Both the position numbers and the translations under genes were made by a program. 64,000 nucleotides of DNA. Source: Bacteroidetes bacterium UBA7674 (GTDB taxonomy: Bacteria; Bacteroidota; Bacteroidia; Chitinophagales; Chitinophagaceae). The DNA lies in NCBI GenBank assembly GCA_002483105.1, contig DLHG01000011.1, positions 62,001 through 126,000 of the forward strand. The letters are read 5' to 3'. Of the stretch, positions 18,608 through 26,546 are shown one piece after another. How positions within the stretch are numbered: position 1 is the stretch's first letter; each line of letters starts with the position of its first letter. The notes below the pieces were generated by a model that ran no database searches, was not told the origin of the DNA, and saw only the letters and a list, made by a program, of their open reading frames with translations.

Positions 18608-19039
18608 TTACTGATGCTCCAGAAATTCGGTAAGGCTTGTGCCCAATATTCCTGTCCAGCCCTCCATGAAGCACTCTTTTGCCAGGTCGGGGTATTTGTC
18701 GCCTTCAAATGTTTCGAGGCCTTCGTGCGTGAGCACTACTCTGGTTTTATCACCCTCGGAAAATAATTCCCATGTTACCAGTGAGTCTCCGGGATAGCCA
18801 TCATAGCGCCATGAGTGGCTCAGCTTTTTGCCTGCCACTACTTCCTTTACTTCGCACAGGTGCAGGAATTCTTCTTCTTCCTTACAGCCGACAAATTGAA
18901 ATTTGTAGCCAACCTCTGTCCTGAACCCCGGTATATCAAAATACCATTGTTTCATTTGTTCCGCATTTGTAATTGCTTCCCAGACTTTGTCTGCAGGCGC
19001 ATTGTAGGTGCGCTCCATTATTATCGGTGTGTTGTCCAT
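18608..19039 (-). CDS. SRPBCC (AHSA1/START-like) protein, copy 1
   Basis: 143-residue helix-grip protein with a hydrophobic ligand pocket. The start (IIMERTYNAPADKVWEAIT, then MKQWYFDIPGF) and the end (FMEGWTGILG) fit the AHSA1-like SRPBCC family. It is clearly a tandem paralogue of the next gene upstream; long stretches such as GYPGDSLVTWELF are shared. The ligand is unknown. It is the downstream gene of a two-gene leftward operon with a 23-nt gap. Confidence 0.9.
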   Translation of the reverse strand: MDNTPIIMERTYNAPADKVWEAITNAEQMKQWYFDIPGFRTEVGYKFQFVGCKEEEEFLHLCEVKEVVAGKKLSHSWRYDGYPGDSLVTWELFSEGDKTRVVLTHEGLETFEGDKYPDLAKECFMEGWTGILGTSLTEFLEHQ

Positions 19040-19062
19040 AGTTTTTGATGTTTTTAAGCGTA

Positions 19063-19488
19063 TTATTTTTCAACGAAATCTTTGAGCATCTTATTGAGCA
19101 CATGTGTCCAGCCCATGAAGTTCTCGATCTTCATTTCCGGATGTAAGTCACCACGGAATGACTCTATGCCTGAGTGGGTTAGAACAATTCTGGTTTTGTC
19201 GCCTTCGGGAAACAGCTCCCATGTAACGAGTGAATCGCCCGGGTAGCCATCGAAGCGCCAGGTGTAGCTCAGCTTTTTCTCTTCTACCACTTCCTTTACT
19301 TCGCAGAAGTGGAGCAGTTGTTTGTTCTCGTCTCCACCTGAAAATTGAAACTTATAACCTACCTCAGCCTTAAAGCCCGGCACATCCAGGTACCATTGTT
19401 TCATCTGCCCGGCGTCTGTAATGGCTTTCCAGACCTTATCAGCGGAAGCATTGTAAGTGTGCTCTACTACTACTGTATTGTTATTCAT
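19063..19488 (-). CDS. SRPBCC (AHSA1/START-like) protein, copy 2
   Basis: 141 residues, paralogous to the gene at 18608-19039. The motifs VVVEHTYNASADKVWKAIT, QWYLDVPGFKAEVGYKFQF and GYPGDSLVTWELFPEGDKTR show the helix-grip core. It ends FMGWTHVLNKMLKDFVEK. Such genes often sit with ArsR-type repressors, but none is present here. Two AACC-N4-GGTT palindromes upstream suggest control by a small repressor encoded elsewhere. Confidence 0.9.
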   Translation of the reverse strand: MNNNTVVVEHTYNASADKVWKAITDAGQMKQWYLDVPGFKAEVGYKFQFSGGDENKQLLHFCEVKEVVEEKKLSYTWRFDGYPGDSLVTWELFPEGDKTRIVLTHSGIESFRGDLHPEMKIENFMGWTHVLNKMLKDFVEK

Positions 19489-19510
19489 AAGTATTGGGTT
19501 CTGTTTATGT

Positions 19511-19550
19511 AACCTTTAGGTTGCAAATATAAATAGGAAACCAATTGGTT
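19511..19550. promoter_or_regulatory. Pair of AACC-N4-GGTT palindromes
   Basis: AACCTTTAGGTT (19511-19522) and AACCAATTGGTT (19539-19550) lie 28 bp apart, centre to centre, in the 71-nt gap upstream of the SRPBCC pair and downstream of the 19560 gene. They could be operators. The regulator is not identified. Confidence 0.4.
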
Positions 19551-19559
19551 GTATGTTTT

Positions 19560-20621
19560 TTATGGATTTTTTTCCAAGGGCGCTTTCCAGTGTACATGCC
19601 AACCTATAAAGCGTCCTTTATAAACCTCCCACTCAGGCATATTGTTAGCGGATCTGGTCATCAAAAGAGTCCCGGGCTGTAAAACTCCCTTATACCTGTT
19701 TCTGAAATAGTCTGTGATGAGCAGGCTTTTTTCTTCACCTCCGCAAAAAATGCTGCCGGTAATGGTCCTTGCCGTATCCCTGAAGTAATCTCCTGCGCTA
19801 ACGCAATCAATATATGCCTGGCCTGTCATGTAAGTGTTGTTCCTGAATGGAGAATCTTTTCTTGCCAGGAAATGGTTATAGATGCCTTTCTTCTTTGTTG
19901 GGTCAGTATGGCATGTACCATGTACAAGAATATTATAATTGCCTTTAAAAGAGATCATTCCGTTCTTGTCAGCTTCGAGGAGTCTTCTGTAATTTCGGCT
20001 ATCTCTTTTTTTTACGTTGGGTAGTTGGTTATGATCAGCCGTAAGCAGGAATAGAAGTTGTGTGATTGTCTGATGTTCTGCAGAGCCCACACCGAACTTT
20101 TCTCTTTCTTTTTTGTAGTGCGTTATTATAGGCTTCCTGGAGTTGTCTTTGAGTATCACGTAACGTTTTTCCGCCAAGTCGTAATATTCCTGCAGGTCTT
20201 TGGTCAATAGCTGTTTCTCTTTCAATGTTGCTATAAGCCTTGACAGAAGTAATAGGTAAGTGTTGTATTCCTTTTTATAAGGTCGTTCAAAGTCCACTCC
20301 TATGAAACGCACAGGTAGATTCGTGTAATTGAATTGATGAGGAACTGTAGATGTATCATTTTCTTTTACCCTGTTTATTTCAACGGAAAGGCTGTAAGGA
20401 TATTCCACGATAAAATTGATCGAATCTCCTTTGTCTAATTGTTTGGAGATCTTCGTGATAATATCGTAATAGGCTTCATTATTCGTTTTTACATTGTGCG
20501 ATTCATTAATAACGATCAGTTTACCCTTATAAGGCCTGAAGTCTATTTGTGAGCTGTCGATTATCTGTGCCGATAGGTTCATGCTCAATAAGAGCAAAGG
20601 CGTAAGAAGCAAGTGTTTCAT
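19560..20621 (-). CDS. Exported protein, erythromycin-esterase/TraB-like fold (tentative)
   Basis: 353 residues with a signal peptide (MKHLLLTPLLLLSMNLSAQ). The mature start KLIVINESHNVKTNNEAYYD resembles the Glu/His motif at the start of erythromycin esterase-like and ChaN/TraB-like folds. A second His occurs in ILVHGTCHTDPTKK. FIVEYPYSLS and RFIGVDFERPY fit the strand-helix pattern. I would call it a periplasmic hydrolase-like protein of unknown substrate. It is 7 nt downstream of the AlkZ-like gene's stop, so probably co-transcribed with it. Confidence 0.6.
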   Translation of the reverse strand: MKHLLLTPLLLLSMNLSAQIIDSSQIDFRPYKGKLIVINESHNVKTNNEAYYDIITKISKQLDKGDSINFIVEYPYSLSVEINRVKENDTSTVPHQFNYTNLPVRFIGVDFERPYKKEYNTYLLLLSRLIATLKEKQLLTKDLQEYYDLAEKRYVILKDNSRKPIITHYKKEREKFGVGSAEHQTITQLLFLLTADHNQLPNVKKRDSRNYRRLLEADKNGMISFKGNYNILVHGTCHTDPTKKKGIYNHFLARKDSPFRNNTYMTGQAYIDCVSAGDYFRDTARTITGSIFCGGEEKSLLITDYFRNRYKGVLQPGTLLMTRSANNMPEWEVYKGRFIGWHVHWKAPLEKNP

Positions 20622-20628
20622 GGATATA

Positions 20629-21690
20629 TCAATAGTGAATGGTGTCTTTTCCTAAAAACTCCCTATACCTTTCTATCGCTTCCTTTACCGCTTTCTCTTT
20701 CACTTTACTCACGGGCTTAAGATAGCTGATGGCCATCTTCATTTCCTTTCCCTTTTCAGTGGCTTTCCATGTACCGCCTATTACGCCGTCTATCACTATC
20801 ATATGGAAGTAGGCTGCCGTGCTGGGGTGCGTACTTTTACCGGTAAATATTGCTGTCCTGTCTTTATAACTGATACCGTACTCATCGTAGTCGGGCAGCA
20901 GAAATGTCGTCTGTAGTTTGGTAATGTCTTTGAGTTTCTTTGGCTTGAACAGGTATTGCTGCCCGTTTAGTATAAATGACTCCAGCTTTTTTTCCACTAA
21001 AGCGAAGCCTTCCTTAGCCTCTTTCATACCCAGTCCCGACCACCAGTTAAAATCCTGCACACTGGCCGGGCCTCTCGTGCTGAAGTACCTGTACGCAAGT
21101 TCTGCGAGCAGTTCTTCCTTTGGTGCGACCTTTGCTGAAGGTACTAATTCATCCAGGAGTGCATAAGTTAACTGTTTCCCCTGTTTCGGGCCGCTACAGA
21201 TAATACCTTCCAGTTCGGCGTGCATCATGATGAGGCTGAGTCCTATACCATCTGAGTCTATCTTGCTCTTCTTCAGGTGTTCATTGAGTGCTGCACGGGT
21301 TAGGTAGTTCTTTCCCTCCAGTTGTTTCGTGATGACTTTCATCGACTTCTTAATTAGGTCAGCAACCCCAAAACCTTTGTAGTACGACTTATTAAAGTGT
21401 TGCACTCGTGGCCCTGAAAGTGCCAGTAACCAGCGTATATCCTTTGGCGCTATAAAATGCCAGGTAGGGCGGAGTATATGTGTACGAAGTATCTTGCCGT
21501 CATTGAAAGCCTTTTCTACAGAGGCATCAGTTTGTCCCGGTAGGCGAAGTGCTATCGCCCACTTAGCCATAGCAAAGTCCTGGGCCTGCATTGCTACCAT
21601 GTGCGATACAAGGTCTTCCGGTTTCTTCAATTTAGTTTCAGCTATCTGTTGGTTGAGCAATCTGTGGGCTATGATGTCTTTTGTCTCCAT
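20629..21690 (-). CDS. AlkZ-like winged-helix DNA glycosylase family protein (HTH_42)
   Basis: 353-residue member of the HTH_42/YcaQ-AlkZ family of three-winged-helix DNA glycosylases, which excise alkylated or crosslinked bases. The N-terminal HRLLNQQI and AMQAQDFAMAKWAIALRL carry a Gln-x-Gln pair (Q35 and Q37), the form found in AlkZ-like rather than YcaQ-like (QxD) enzymes. TWHFIAPKDIRWLLAL, and FLLPDYDEYGISYKDR near residue 255, are also typical. Glycosylase activity is inferred from the family. Confidence 0.8.
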   Translation of the reverse strand: METKDIIAHRLLNQQIAETKLKKPEDLVSHMVAMQAQDFAMAKWAIALRLPGQTDASVEKAFNDGKILRTHILRPTWHFIAPKDIRWLLALSGPRVQHFNKSYYKGFGVADLIKKSMKVITKQLEGKNYLTRAALNEHLKKSKIDSDGIGLSLIMMHAELEGIICSGPKQGKQLTYALLDELVPSAKVAPKEELLAELAYRYFSTRGPASVQDFNWWSGLGMKEAKEGFALVEKKLESFILNGQQYLFKPKKLKDITKLQTTFLLPDYDEYGISYKDRTAIFTGKSTHPSTAAYFHMIVIDGVIGGTWKATEKGKEMKMAISYLKPVSKVKEKAVKEAIERYREFLGKDTIHY

Positions 21691-21715
21691 GAAGCATTAA
21701 GTTAGCAAACAATCG

Positions 21716-22234
21716 CTAGGATTTAACTTTGTACGAAAGCATCATCAAGCCCGAATCATATTGTTTGCTGTTAAGTAGCTCTAGTTGCACGCGTCCCTTA
21801 ATATTACTGAATAGTGGCTTACCACTACCTAACAAGATGGGGTGGACTGCAAGAATGAGTTCGTCAACCAGCCCCTCGTTCATTAGTGCTGAGGTCAGAT
21901 CGGCGCCGCCCCACAACCAGATATCCTTGCCCGGTTCTTTCTTTATTTGCTCGACGGCAAATTTTATGTTTCCTGATATAAGGCTAGCGCCTTCTTTTAC
22001 TTCCTTGAGTGTATTGGAGAAGACATATTCTTTAACCTTAGGCATCCAGCCGGAGTTGTCTTCCATGCCTTGTGCCATTTCATATGATCTTCTGCCAATG
22101 AAGATGCTGTCTATCCGTTTGAAGAATTCTGACATTCCATAATCCTGGTCGGTCATGCACCAATCATATTCGCCGTTGGGTCCTTCAATAAAGCTGTCAA
22201 GGCTTACTGCCAGTTGTAATACTACTTTTCTCAT
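21716..22234 (-). CDS. Dihydrofolate reductase family protein (RibD C-terminal-like)
   Basis: 172 residues from the ATG at 22234. It opens MRKVVLQLAVSLDSFIEGPNGEYDWCM, then DSIFIGRRSYEMAQGM, DIWLWGGADLTSALMNEGLVDELILAVHPILLGSGKPLF, which is the stand-alone RibD-C/DHFR-like reductase pattern. It is a soluble NADPH-binding protein. Despite the name it is not a proven folate enzyme. It lies 25 nt upstream of the AlkZ-like gene and is probably in the same leftward transcript. Confidence 0.9.
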   Translation of the reverse strand: MRKVVLQLAVSLDSFIEGPNGEYDWCMTDQDYGMSEFFKRIDSIFIGRRSYEMAQGMEDNSGWMPKVKEYVFSNTLKEVKEGASLISGNIKFAVEQIKKEPGKDIWLWGGADLTSALMNEGLVDELILAVHPILLGSGKPLFSNIKGRVQLELLNSKQYDSGLMMLSYKVKS

Positions 22235-22371
22235 AGCGTGATATTTATACAAAGATGCAAAGTGATAGATGATTTATCCATCTATGTGGATAAGATATTG
22301 GAAATAGTCAGCAGAGTGAGACTATGGCACGAAACTTTAAAGAATGTACATTTACGTCCTCAAAGTGATTT

Positions 22372-23901
22372 ATGATAGAACAAGTAGAGATAGGCTCGCT
22401 TCATTTAGAAGATTACCAACAATTGCTACAGGCAATGAAAGCTTCATATCCCGGATGGCAGGGCGGCTTCTGGAGTTCGGATGCCATTCAGAACCTGATC
22501 ACTAAATTCCCCGACGGACAGATAGTCATCAAAGCTGGTGGGGTAGTAGTAGGCTGTGCCCTTTCTATCATTGTAGATTATAAGAAATTTGGCGATGGCC
22601 ATACCTACAAGCAAATAACAGGTAATTATACATTCAGCACGCATAATATGGATGGTGATGTACTCTATGGTATAGAGATATTCATTCATCCTGATTATCG
22701 CGGGTTGAGATTGGGCCGCAGGCTGTACGACGCAAGGAAGGACCTCTGCGAGAACCTTAACCTGCGCGCGATCATCTTTGGCGGCAGGCTCCCGAATTAT
22801 CATGAACATGCTGACAAGCTGACGCCAAAACAATACATACAAAAAGTAAAAAGCAAAGAAATATACGATCCGGTACTGTCGTTCCAGCTGGCCAATGATT
22901 TCCACGTGAAAAAGGTGCTGAAGAACTATATGCCCGAAGACGAACAGAGCATGGAGTTCGCTACGCTTTTGCAATGGTTCAACGTGTACTACGTTTCGGA
23001 CATGAAGAATGTCTTCAAAACGAAAACGGACGTCCGCCTGGGCCTGATACAATGGCAGATGCGTCTCTACAAGGATCTTGACGAGATGTTCAGCCAGGTG
23101 GAGTATTTTATAGATTCTGTATCTGCCTATAAGAGTGACTTTGCGCTGTTGCCTGAATTATTTAATGGCCCGTTACTAGCCGGGTATAACCACCTCTCCG
23201 AAGCCGAGGCTATGCGGGAGCTGGCAAAGCATACTCCTGAGATGAAGACACGCTTCCAGGAAATGGCTATTCGCTACAATGTCAATATCATCACGGGGAG
23301 CTTTCCCAGCATAGAGAATGGTGAACTGAAAAACATAGGATACCTCTGTCACCGCAACGGTGTGGTGGATAAGTATGAGAAAATACACATCACTCCTGAT
23401 GAAGCAAAACACTGGGGCATACGCGGCGGCAACAGCCTGAAAGTATATGATACAGATGCCGGTAGAATTGGCATATTGATATGCTATGATGTGGAGTTCC
23501 CCGAATTGGCCAGGCTATTGGCGGACGAGCACATGCAGATACTGTTCGTTCCTTTCCTCACCGATACACAGAACGCCTATATGCGCGTGAGATTGTGCGC
23601 GCAGGCAAGGGCGATAGAGAACGAGTGCTTCGTGGCCATTACAGGTAGCGTTGGTAACCTCCCTAAGGTGGAGAACATGGATATCCAGTACTCACAGGCG
23701 GCGGTATTCACCCCAAGTGATTTTGCGTTTCCTTCCAACTGTATCAAAAGCGAGGCAACGGCCAATACCGAGATGATACTGATAGCGGAAGTGGATCTTT
23801 CCCTGCTGCATGAGCTCCATACCTATGGTAGTGTGCGGAACCTGAAAGACAGGCGCAGGGACTTCTACGAATTGAAGCTGAGGAACCCCCAGAAGCCATA
23901 G
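22372..23901 (+). CDS. GNAT acetyltransferase fused to carbon-nitrogen hydrolase
   Basis: 509-residue two-domain protein. Residues 1-170 are a GNAT domain (YGIEIFIHPDYRGLRLGRRLYDARK is the acetyl-CoA binding loop). Residues 225-500 are a nitrilase-superfamily hydrolase with the full triad: Glu in ALLPELFNGP, Lys in DKYEKIHITPDE and Cys in GILICYDVEFPE. Fusions of this type recur in Bacteroidota. They may acetylate and hydrolyse related amide or amine substrates, but this is inference. The gene is monocistronic. Confidence 0.93.
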   Translation: MIEQVEIGSLHLEDYQQLLQAMKASYPGWQGGFWSSDAIQNLITKFPDGQIVIKAGGVVVGCALSIIVDYKKFGDGHTYKQITGNYTFSTHNMDGDVLYGIEIFIHPDYRGLRLGRRLYDARKDLCENLNLRAIIFGGRLPNYHEHADKLTPKQYIQKVKSKEIYDPVLSFQLANDFHVKKVLKNYMPEDEQSMEFATLLQWFNVYYVSDMKNVFKTKTDVRLGLIQWQMRLYKDLDEMFSQVEYFIDSVSAYKSDFALLPELFNGPLLAGYNHLSEAEAMRELAKHTPEMKTRFQEMAIRYNVNIITGSFPSIENGELKNIGYLCHRNGVVDKYEKIHITPDEAKHWGIRGGNSLKVYDTDAGRIGILICYDVEFPELARLLADEHMQILFVPFLTDTQNAYMRVRLCAQARAIENECFVAITGSVGNLPKVENMDIQYSQAAVFTPSDFAFPSNCIKSEATANTEMILIAEVDLSLLHELHTYGSVRNLKDRRRDFYELKLRNPQKP

Positions 23902-23921
23902 AATAGTTCCGAAAAATAAAT

Positions 23922-23974
23922 TTTGGTGGTTTTTGAAAGACGTGTACCTTTGTAGAGTGATTAGTCAATCAGTA
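23922..23974 (+). promoter_or_regulatory. Promoter and overlapping operator of the TetR gene
   Basis: TTTG (23922-23925), a 19-nt spacer and TACCTTTG (23945-23952) give an exact Bacteroidota promoter. Immediately after it lies TAGAGTGATTAGTCAATCAG plus TA (23953-23974), with arms TGATT and AATCA. The same 22 bases recur exactly at 24554-24575 upstream of the SDR gene. The operator overlaps the expected transcription start and the GTG start codon. Confidence 0.7.
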
Positions 23975-24535
23975 GCAGATAAACAACGGGATATACTTAA
24001 TGCAGCTTTGACGCTTTTTGTTGAGAACGGCTTCCATGCCACACCTACCAGCATGATAGCCAAAAAAGCCGGAGTGGCCAATGGTACCTTGTTCCATTAC
24101 TATAGTACAAAGGATGAATTGATTGTAGCTCTGTACACCGAGATAAAAACCGGCTTGGCTAAGTGCGTGCTTGCCGGGGATACAGAGGCTGAGACTATGA
24201 AGGATAAATGGAAGCGCTACTACACTACAGCCATCGAGTGGGGGGTAGACAATCCTAAAGAGTTCCGCTTCACCCAGCAGTTCATCAGTTCACCGTACAT
24301 GGGAATGGTCTCAGATGAGTTGAAGAAGCAAGGGCAATTAACCACAGACCTGATAAAAGAAGGCATTAAGAAGAAGATATTGAAGGCCAATGAGCCGGAA
24401 TTGCTCAATACTATCCTGATAGGGAGTGTGTATGCGGTCAACCAATACATTATGGATTCGAAGCTGGCGTACCCTGAACGTAAAAAGGTAATCAACAAAT
24501 CGTTTGATATGCTGTGGGGGATGATGGCTGTTTAA
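23957..24535 (+). CDS. TetR/AcrR family transcriptional regulator
   Basis: 192 residues from a GTG at 23957; a TTG at 23933 would add eight residues but lies upstream of the promoter's -7 box. The N-terminal HTH is clear: KQRDILNAALTLFVENGF, then TSMIAKKAGVANGTLFHYYSTKDEL. The C-terminal half is the variable ligand-binding part. The transcript expected from the promoter would start at about the GTG, so it may be leaderless. It is followed by an SDR gene with an identical operator, which suggests it represses itself and that gene. Confidence 0.9.
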   Translation: MISQSVADKQRDILNAALTLFVENGFHATPTSMIAKKAGVANGTLFHYYSTKDELIVALYTEIKTGLAKCVLAGDTEAETMKDKWKRYYTTAIEWGVDNPKEFRFTQQFISSPYMGMVSDELKKQGQLTTDLIKEGIKKKILKANEPELLNTILIGSVYAVNQYIMDSKLAYPERKKVINKSFDMLWGMMAV

Positions 24536-24553
24536 GTTTTTTTGAACAATAAA

Positions 24554-24575
24554 TAGAGTGATTAGTCAATCAGTA
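24554..24575 (+). promoter_or_regulatory. Second copy of the TetR operator
   Basis: These 22 bases match 23953-23974 exactly and lie 15 nt before the ATG of the SDR gene and 19 nt after the TetR stop codon. A clear promoter box was not found beside it. If bound by the regulator, it would block entry into the SDR/metallo-hydrolase genes. Confidence 0.65.
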
Positions 24576-24589
24576 ATAATAAAAGGTAG

Positions 24590-25405
24590 ATGAACAAGAT
24601 AGTATTGGTAACAGGCGCCTCGGCAGGCATTGGTGCGGCAACAGTGAAAATGCTGCTGGAGCACGGGCACACTGTATATGCGGCGGCACGCAGGGTAGAG
24701 CGGATGACTGAACTGGAAAGCCTTGGCGCAAAGCTCCTGGGCATGGATGTAACCGATGATGAAGCAATCCAAAGGGGCGTGCAACAGATAATAAATGCAG
24801 AAGGACGGATAGACGCCCTGGTGAACAATGCGGGCTATGGCTCTTACGGTTCGCTGGAAGAAGTGCCGATGAGTGAGGCGAAATATCAGTTTGAAGTGAA
24901 CGTATTCGGGCTGGCGCGGTTGACGCAACTGGTGATTCCTTACATGCGAAAGCAAGGCTCCGGCAGGATCATTAATATATCCTCAATGGGTGGCGTGTTT
25001 GGTGAGCCGCATGGCTCCTGGTATCATGCAACTAAGTATGCGGTGGAGGGACTGAGCGACAGCATAAGAATGGAGCTGAAGCAATTTGGTATCGATGTGG
25101 TAGTGATACGTCCCGGTGCAATAAAGACAGAGTGGAACGGTATAGCAAAGGATAACCTGCTGAAGGTTTCAGGACACGGGCCATATAAAGAGCTGGCAGA
25201 GAAACACGCAAAGATGTTCGACAGCGCTTACAGCAAGATGGCTTCAGAACCCATAGTGGTGGCAAGGGCAATAACAAAGGCAATAGAATCAAACCGTCCG
25301 AGAACACGCTATGCCATAGGACAGGGCGCAAAGATCACCATTTTCCTGCGCTGGCTACTTTCAGACAGGGCAATGGACAGGGTAATGAAAATGATGATGG
25401 GCTAA
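24590..25405 (+). CDS. Short-chain dehydrogenase/reductase
   Basis: 271-residue NAD(P)-dependent oxidoreductase. Cofactor motif VTGASAGIGAATV is at the start, NNAGYGSYG near residue 80, the Ser in INISSMGGVFG, and the catalytic YHATK (about residue 146). The C-terminal segment matches classical SDRs acting on lipids or xenobiotics. The substrate is not known. It begins 54 nt after the TetR gene, with a copy of its operator between, and is followed after 10 nt by a metallo-hydrolase. Confidence 0.93.
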   Translation: MNKIVLVTGASAGIGAATVKMLLEHGHTVYAAARRVERMTELESLGAKLLGMDVTDDEAIQRGVQQIINAEGRIDALVNNAGYGSYGSLEEVPMSEAKYQFEVNVFGLARLTQLVIPYMRKQGSGRIINISSMGGVFGEPHGSWYHATKYAVEGLSDSIRMELKQFGIDVVVIRPGAIKTEWNGIAKDNLLKVSGHGPYKELAEKHAKMFDSAYSKMASEPIVVARAITKAIESNRPRTRYAIGQGAKITIFLRWLLSDRAMDRVMKMMMG

Positions 25406-25415
25406 ACCGGGCAAC

Positions 25416-26531
25416 ATGAAGAAATTTTTCAAAAGGGTATTACTCGGGACCATAATATTAATAACCATACTAATTATATCAACGCTTGTATTTATGCAAC
25501 AACCACAATTTGGCAAAGCGCCATCAGGTGCGCGACTGGAAAAAATGAAGCAATCACCTCGCTATAAAGATGGTGCATTTCAAAATCTGAGCAATACACC
25601 CGCCTTAACAGAAGGGGCGAGCTATTATAAGGTATTGAAGGAGTTCTTCTTTGAGAAGAACAAACGCTCGGCGCCGGGCGAGGTCCTTCCTTCGAAGAAA
25701 GTTGACTTAAAGGGTCTTGACTCTATGGATGAAGTAATGATATGGTTCGGACACTCATCTTATTACATGCAACTGAACGGAAAGAAGATATTAGTTGACC
25801 CCGTGTTTAGTGGTGCCGCTTCACCTGTCAGCTTTACAACAAAGGCTTTTAAAGGAAGCGATGTTTATACAGTTGCCGACCTGCCCGAAATAGATTACCT
25901 GTTCATCAGTCACGATCACTATGATCACCTCGATCACAAAACCATAGTAGAGTTGAGAACAAAAGTGAAGAAGGTGATAATGGGCTTAGGAGTAGGAGGG
26001 CACTTTGAGCATTGGGGTTATGATACCGCGAAATTGATAGAACGTGATTGGTACGAGGATATAACACTTGATGGATTAACAGTACACACCACACCTGCAC
26101 GACATTTCTCAGGACGTGGTTTTAAGCGGAATAACACCCTGTGGATGTCTTATGTATTAGAGACACCTTCAAAGAAAATATACATAGGTGGTGACTCAGG
26201 ATACGACACACACTTTGCCGAAATAGGAAGTAAGTACGGGCCTTTTGACCTAGTGATGCTGGAGAACGGGCAGTACAACGAGCAATGGAAATATATACAC
26301 ATGCAGCCCGAGGAGGTAGTGCAGGCGGCAAAAGACCTGAATGCAAAACGATTGTTCCCGGTACACTGGTCTAAGTTTGCCCTGGGCTTGCACGCCTGGG
26401 ATGAACCCATCATAAGAGTTACAGCTGAAGCAGACAGGCTGGCGATGCCGCTGATGTACCCGATGATAGGGGAGCTTGTGCACATTAATGATAGTACACA
26501 ATACAATAAGTGGTGGGAGCAGGTGAAGTAA
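25416..26531 (+). CDS. MBL-fold metallo-hydrolase (UlaG/NAPE-PLD-like)
   Basis: 371 residues. An N-terminal hydrophobic segment (LGTIILITILIISTLVFMQ) anchors or exports it. The Zn-binding motif SHDHYDHLDH is at about residue 164, and other ligands are in TPARHFSGRG, IGGDSGYDTHF and FPVHWSKF. The order resembles the UlaG and NAPE-PLD-like hydrolases that act on phospholipids or lactones. It is the last gene of the TetR-SDR cluster. Its stop codon is part of a 27-nt palindrome shared with the convergent gene. Confidence 0.92.
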   Translation: MKKFFKRVLLGTIILITILIISTLVFMQQPQFGKAPSGARLEKMKQSPRYKDGAFQNLSNTPALTEGASYYKVLKEFFFEKNKRSAPGEVLPSKKVDLKGLDSMDEVMIWFGHSSYYMQLNGKKILVDPVFSGAASPVSFTTKAFKGSDVYTVADLPEIDYLFISHDHYDHLDHKTIVELRTKVKKVIMGLGVGGHFEHWGYDTAKLIERDWYEDITLDGLTVHTTPARHFSGRGFKRNNTLWMSYVLETPSKKIYIGGDSGYDTHFAEIGSKYGPFDLVMLENGQYNEQWKYIHMQPEEVVQAAKDLNAKRLFPVHWSKFALGLHAWDEPIIRVTAEADRLAMPLMYPMIGELVHINDSTQYNKWWEQVK

Positions 26532-26546
26532 TTATTACTTCACCTG
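26520..26546. terminator. Palindrome joining two convergent genes
   Basis: CAGGTGAAGTAAT (26520-26532) and ATTACTTCACCTG (26534-26546) pair perfectly. The left arm encodes the last residues Gln-Val-Lys and stop of the metallo-hydrolase. The right arm, on the other strand, encodes the same Gln-Val-Lys and stop of the CotH protein. TTTT follows on the right. It probably terminates both. Confidence 0.7.

Noticed and set aside
22274..22293. TTATCCATC and, on the other strand, TTATCCACA (complement of 22285-22293), a DnaA-box-like inverted pair
   Set aside because: Only one perfect and one imperfect box, with no cluster, AT-rich unwinding element or dnaA/dnaN nearby. It is a possible regulatory site of the nitrilase gene but not an origin.
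22444..23052. A 202-codon open frame antisense to the GNAT-nitrilase gene
   Set aside because: It lies wholly inside a well-supported two-domain protein on the other strand, has no recognisable domain and no promoter or ribosome binding site.
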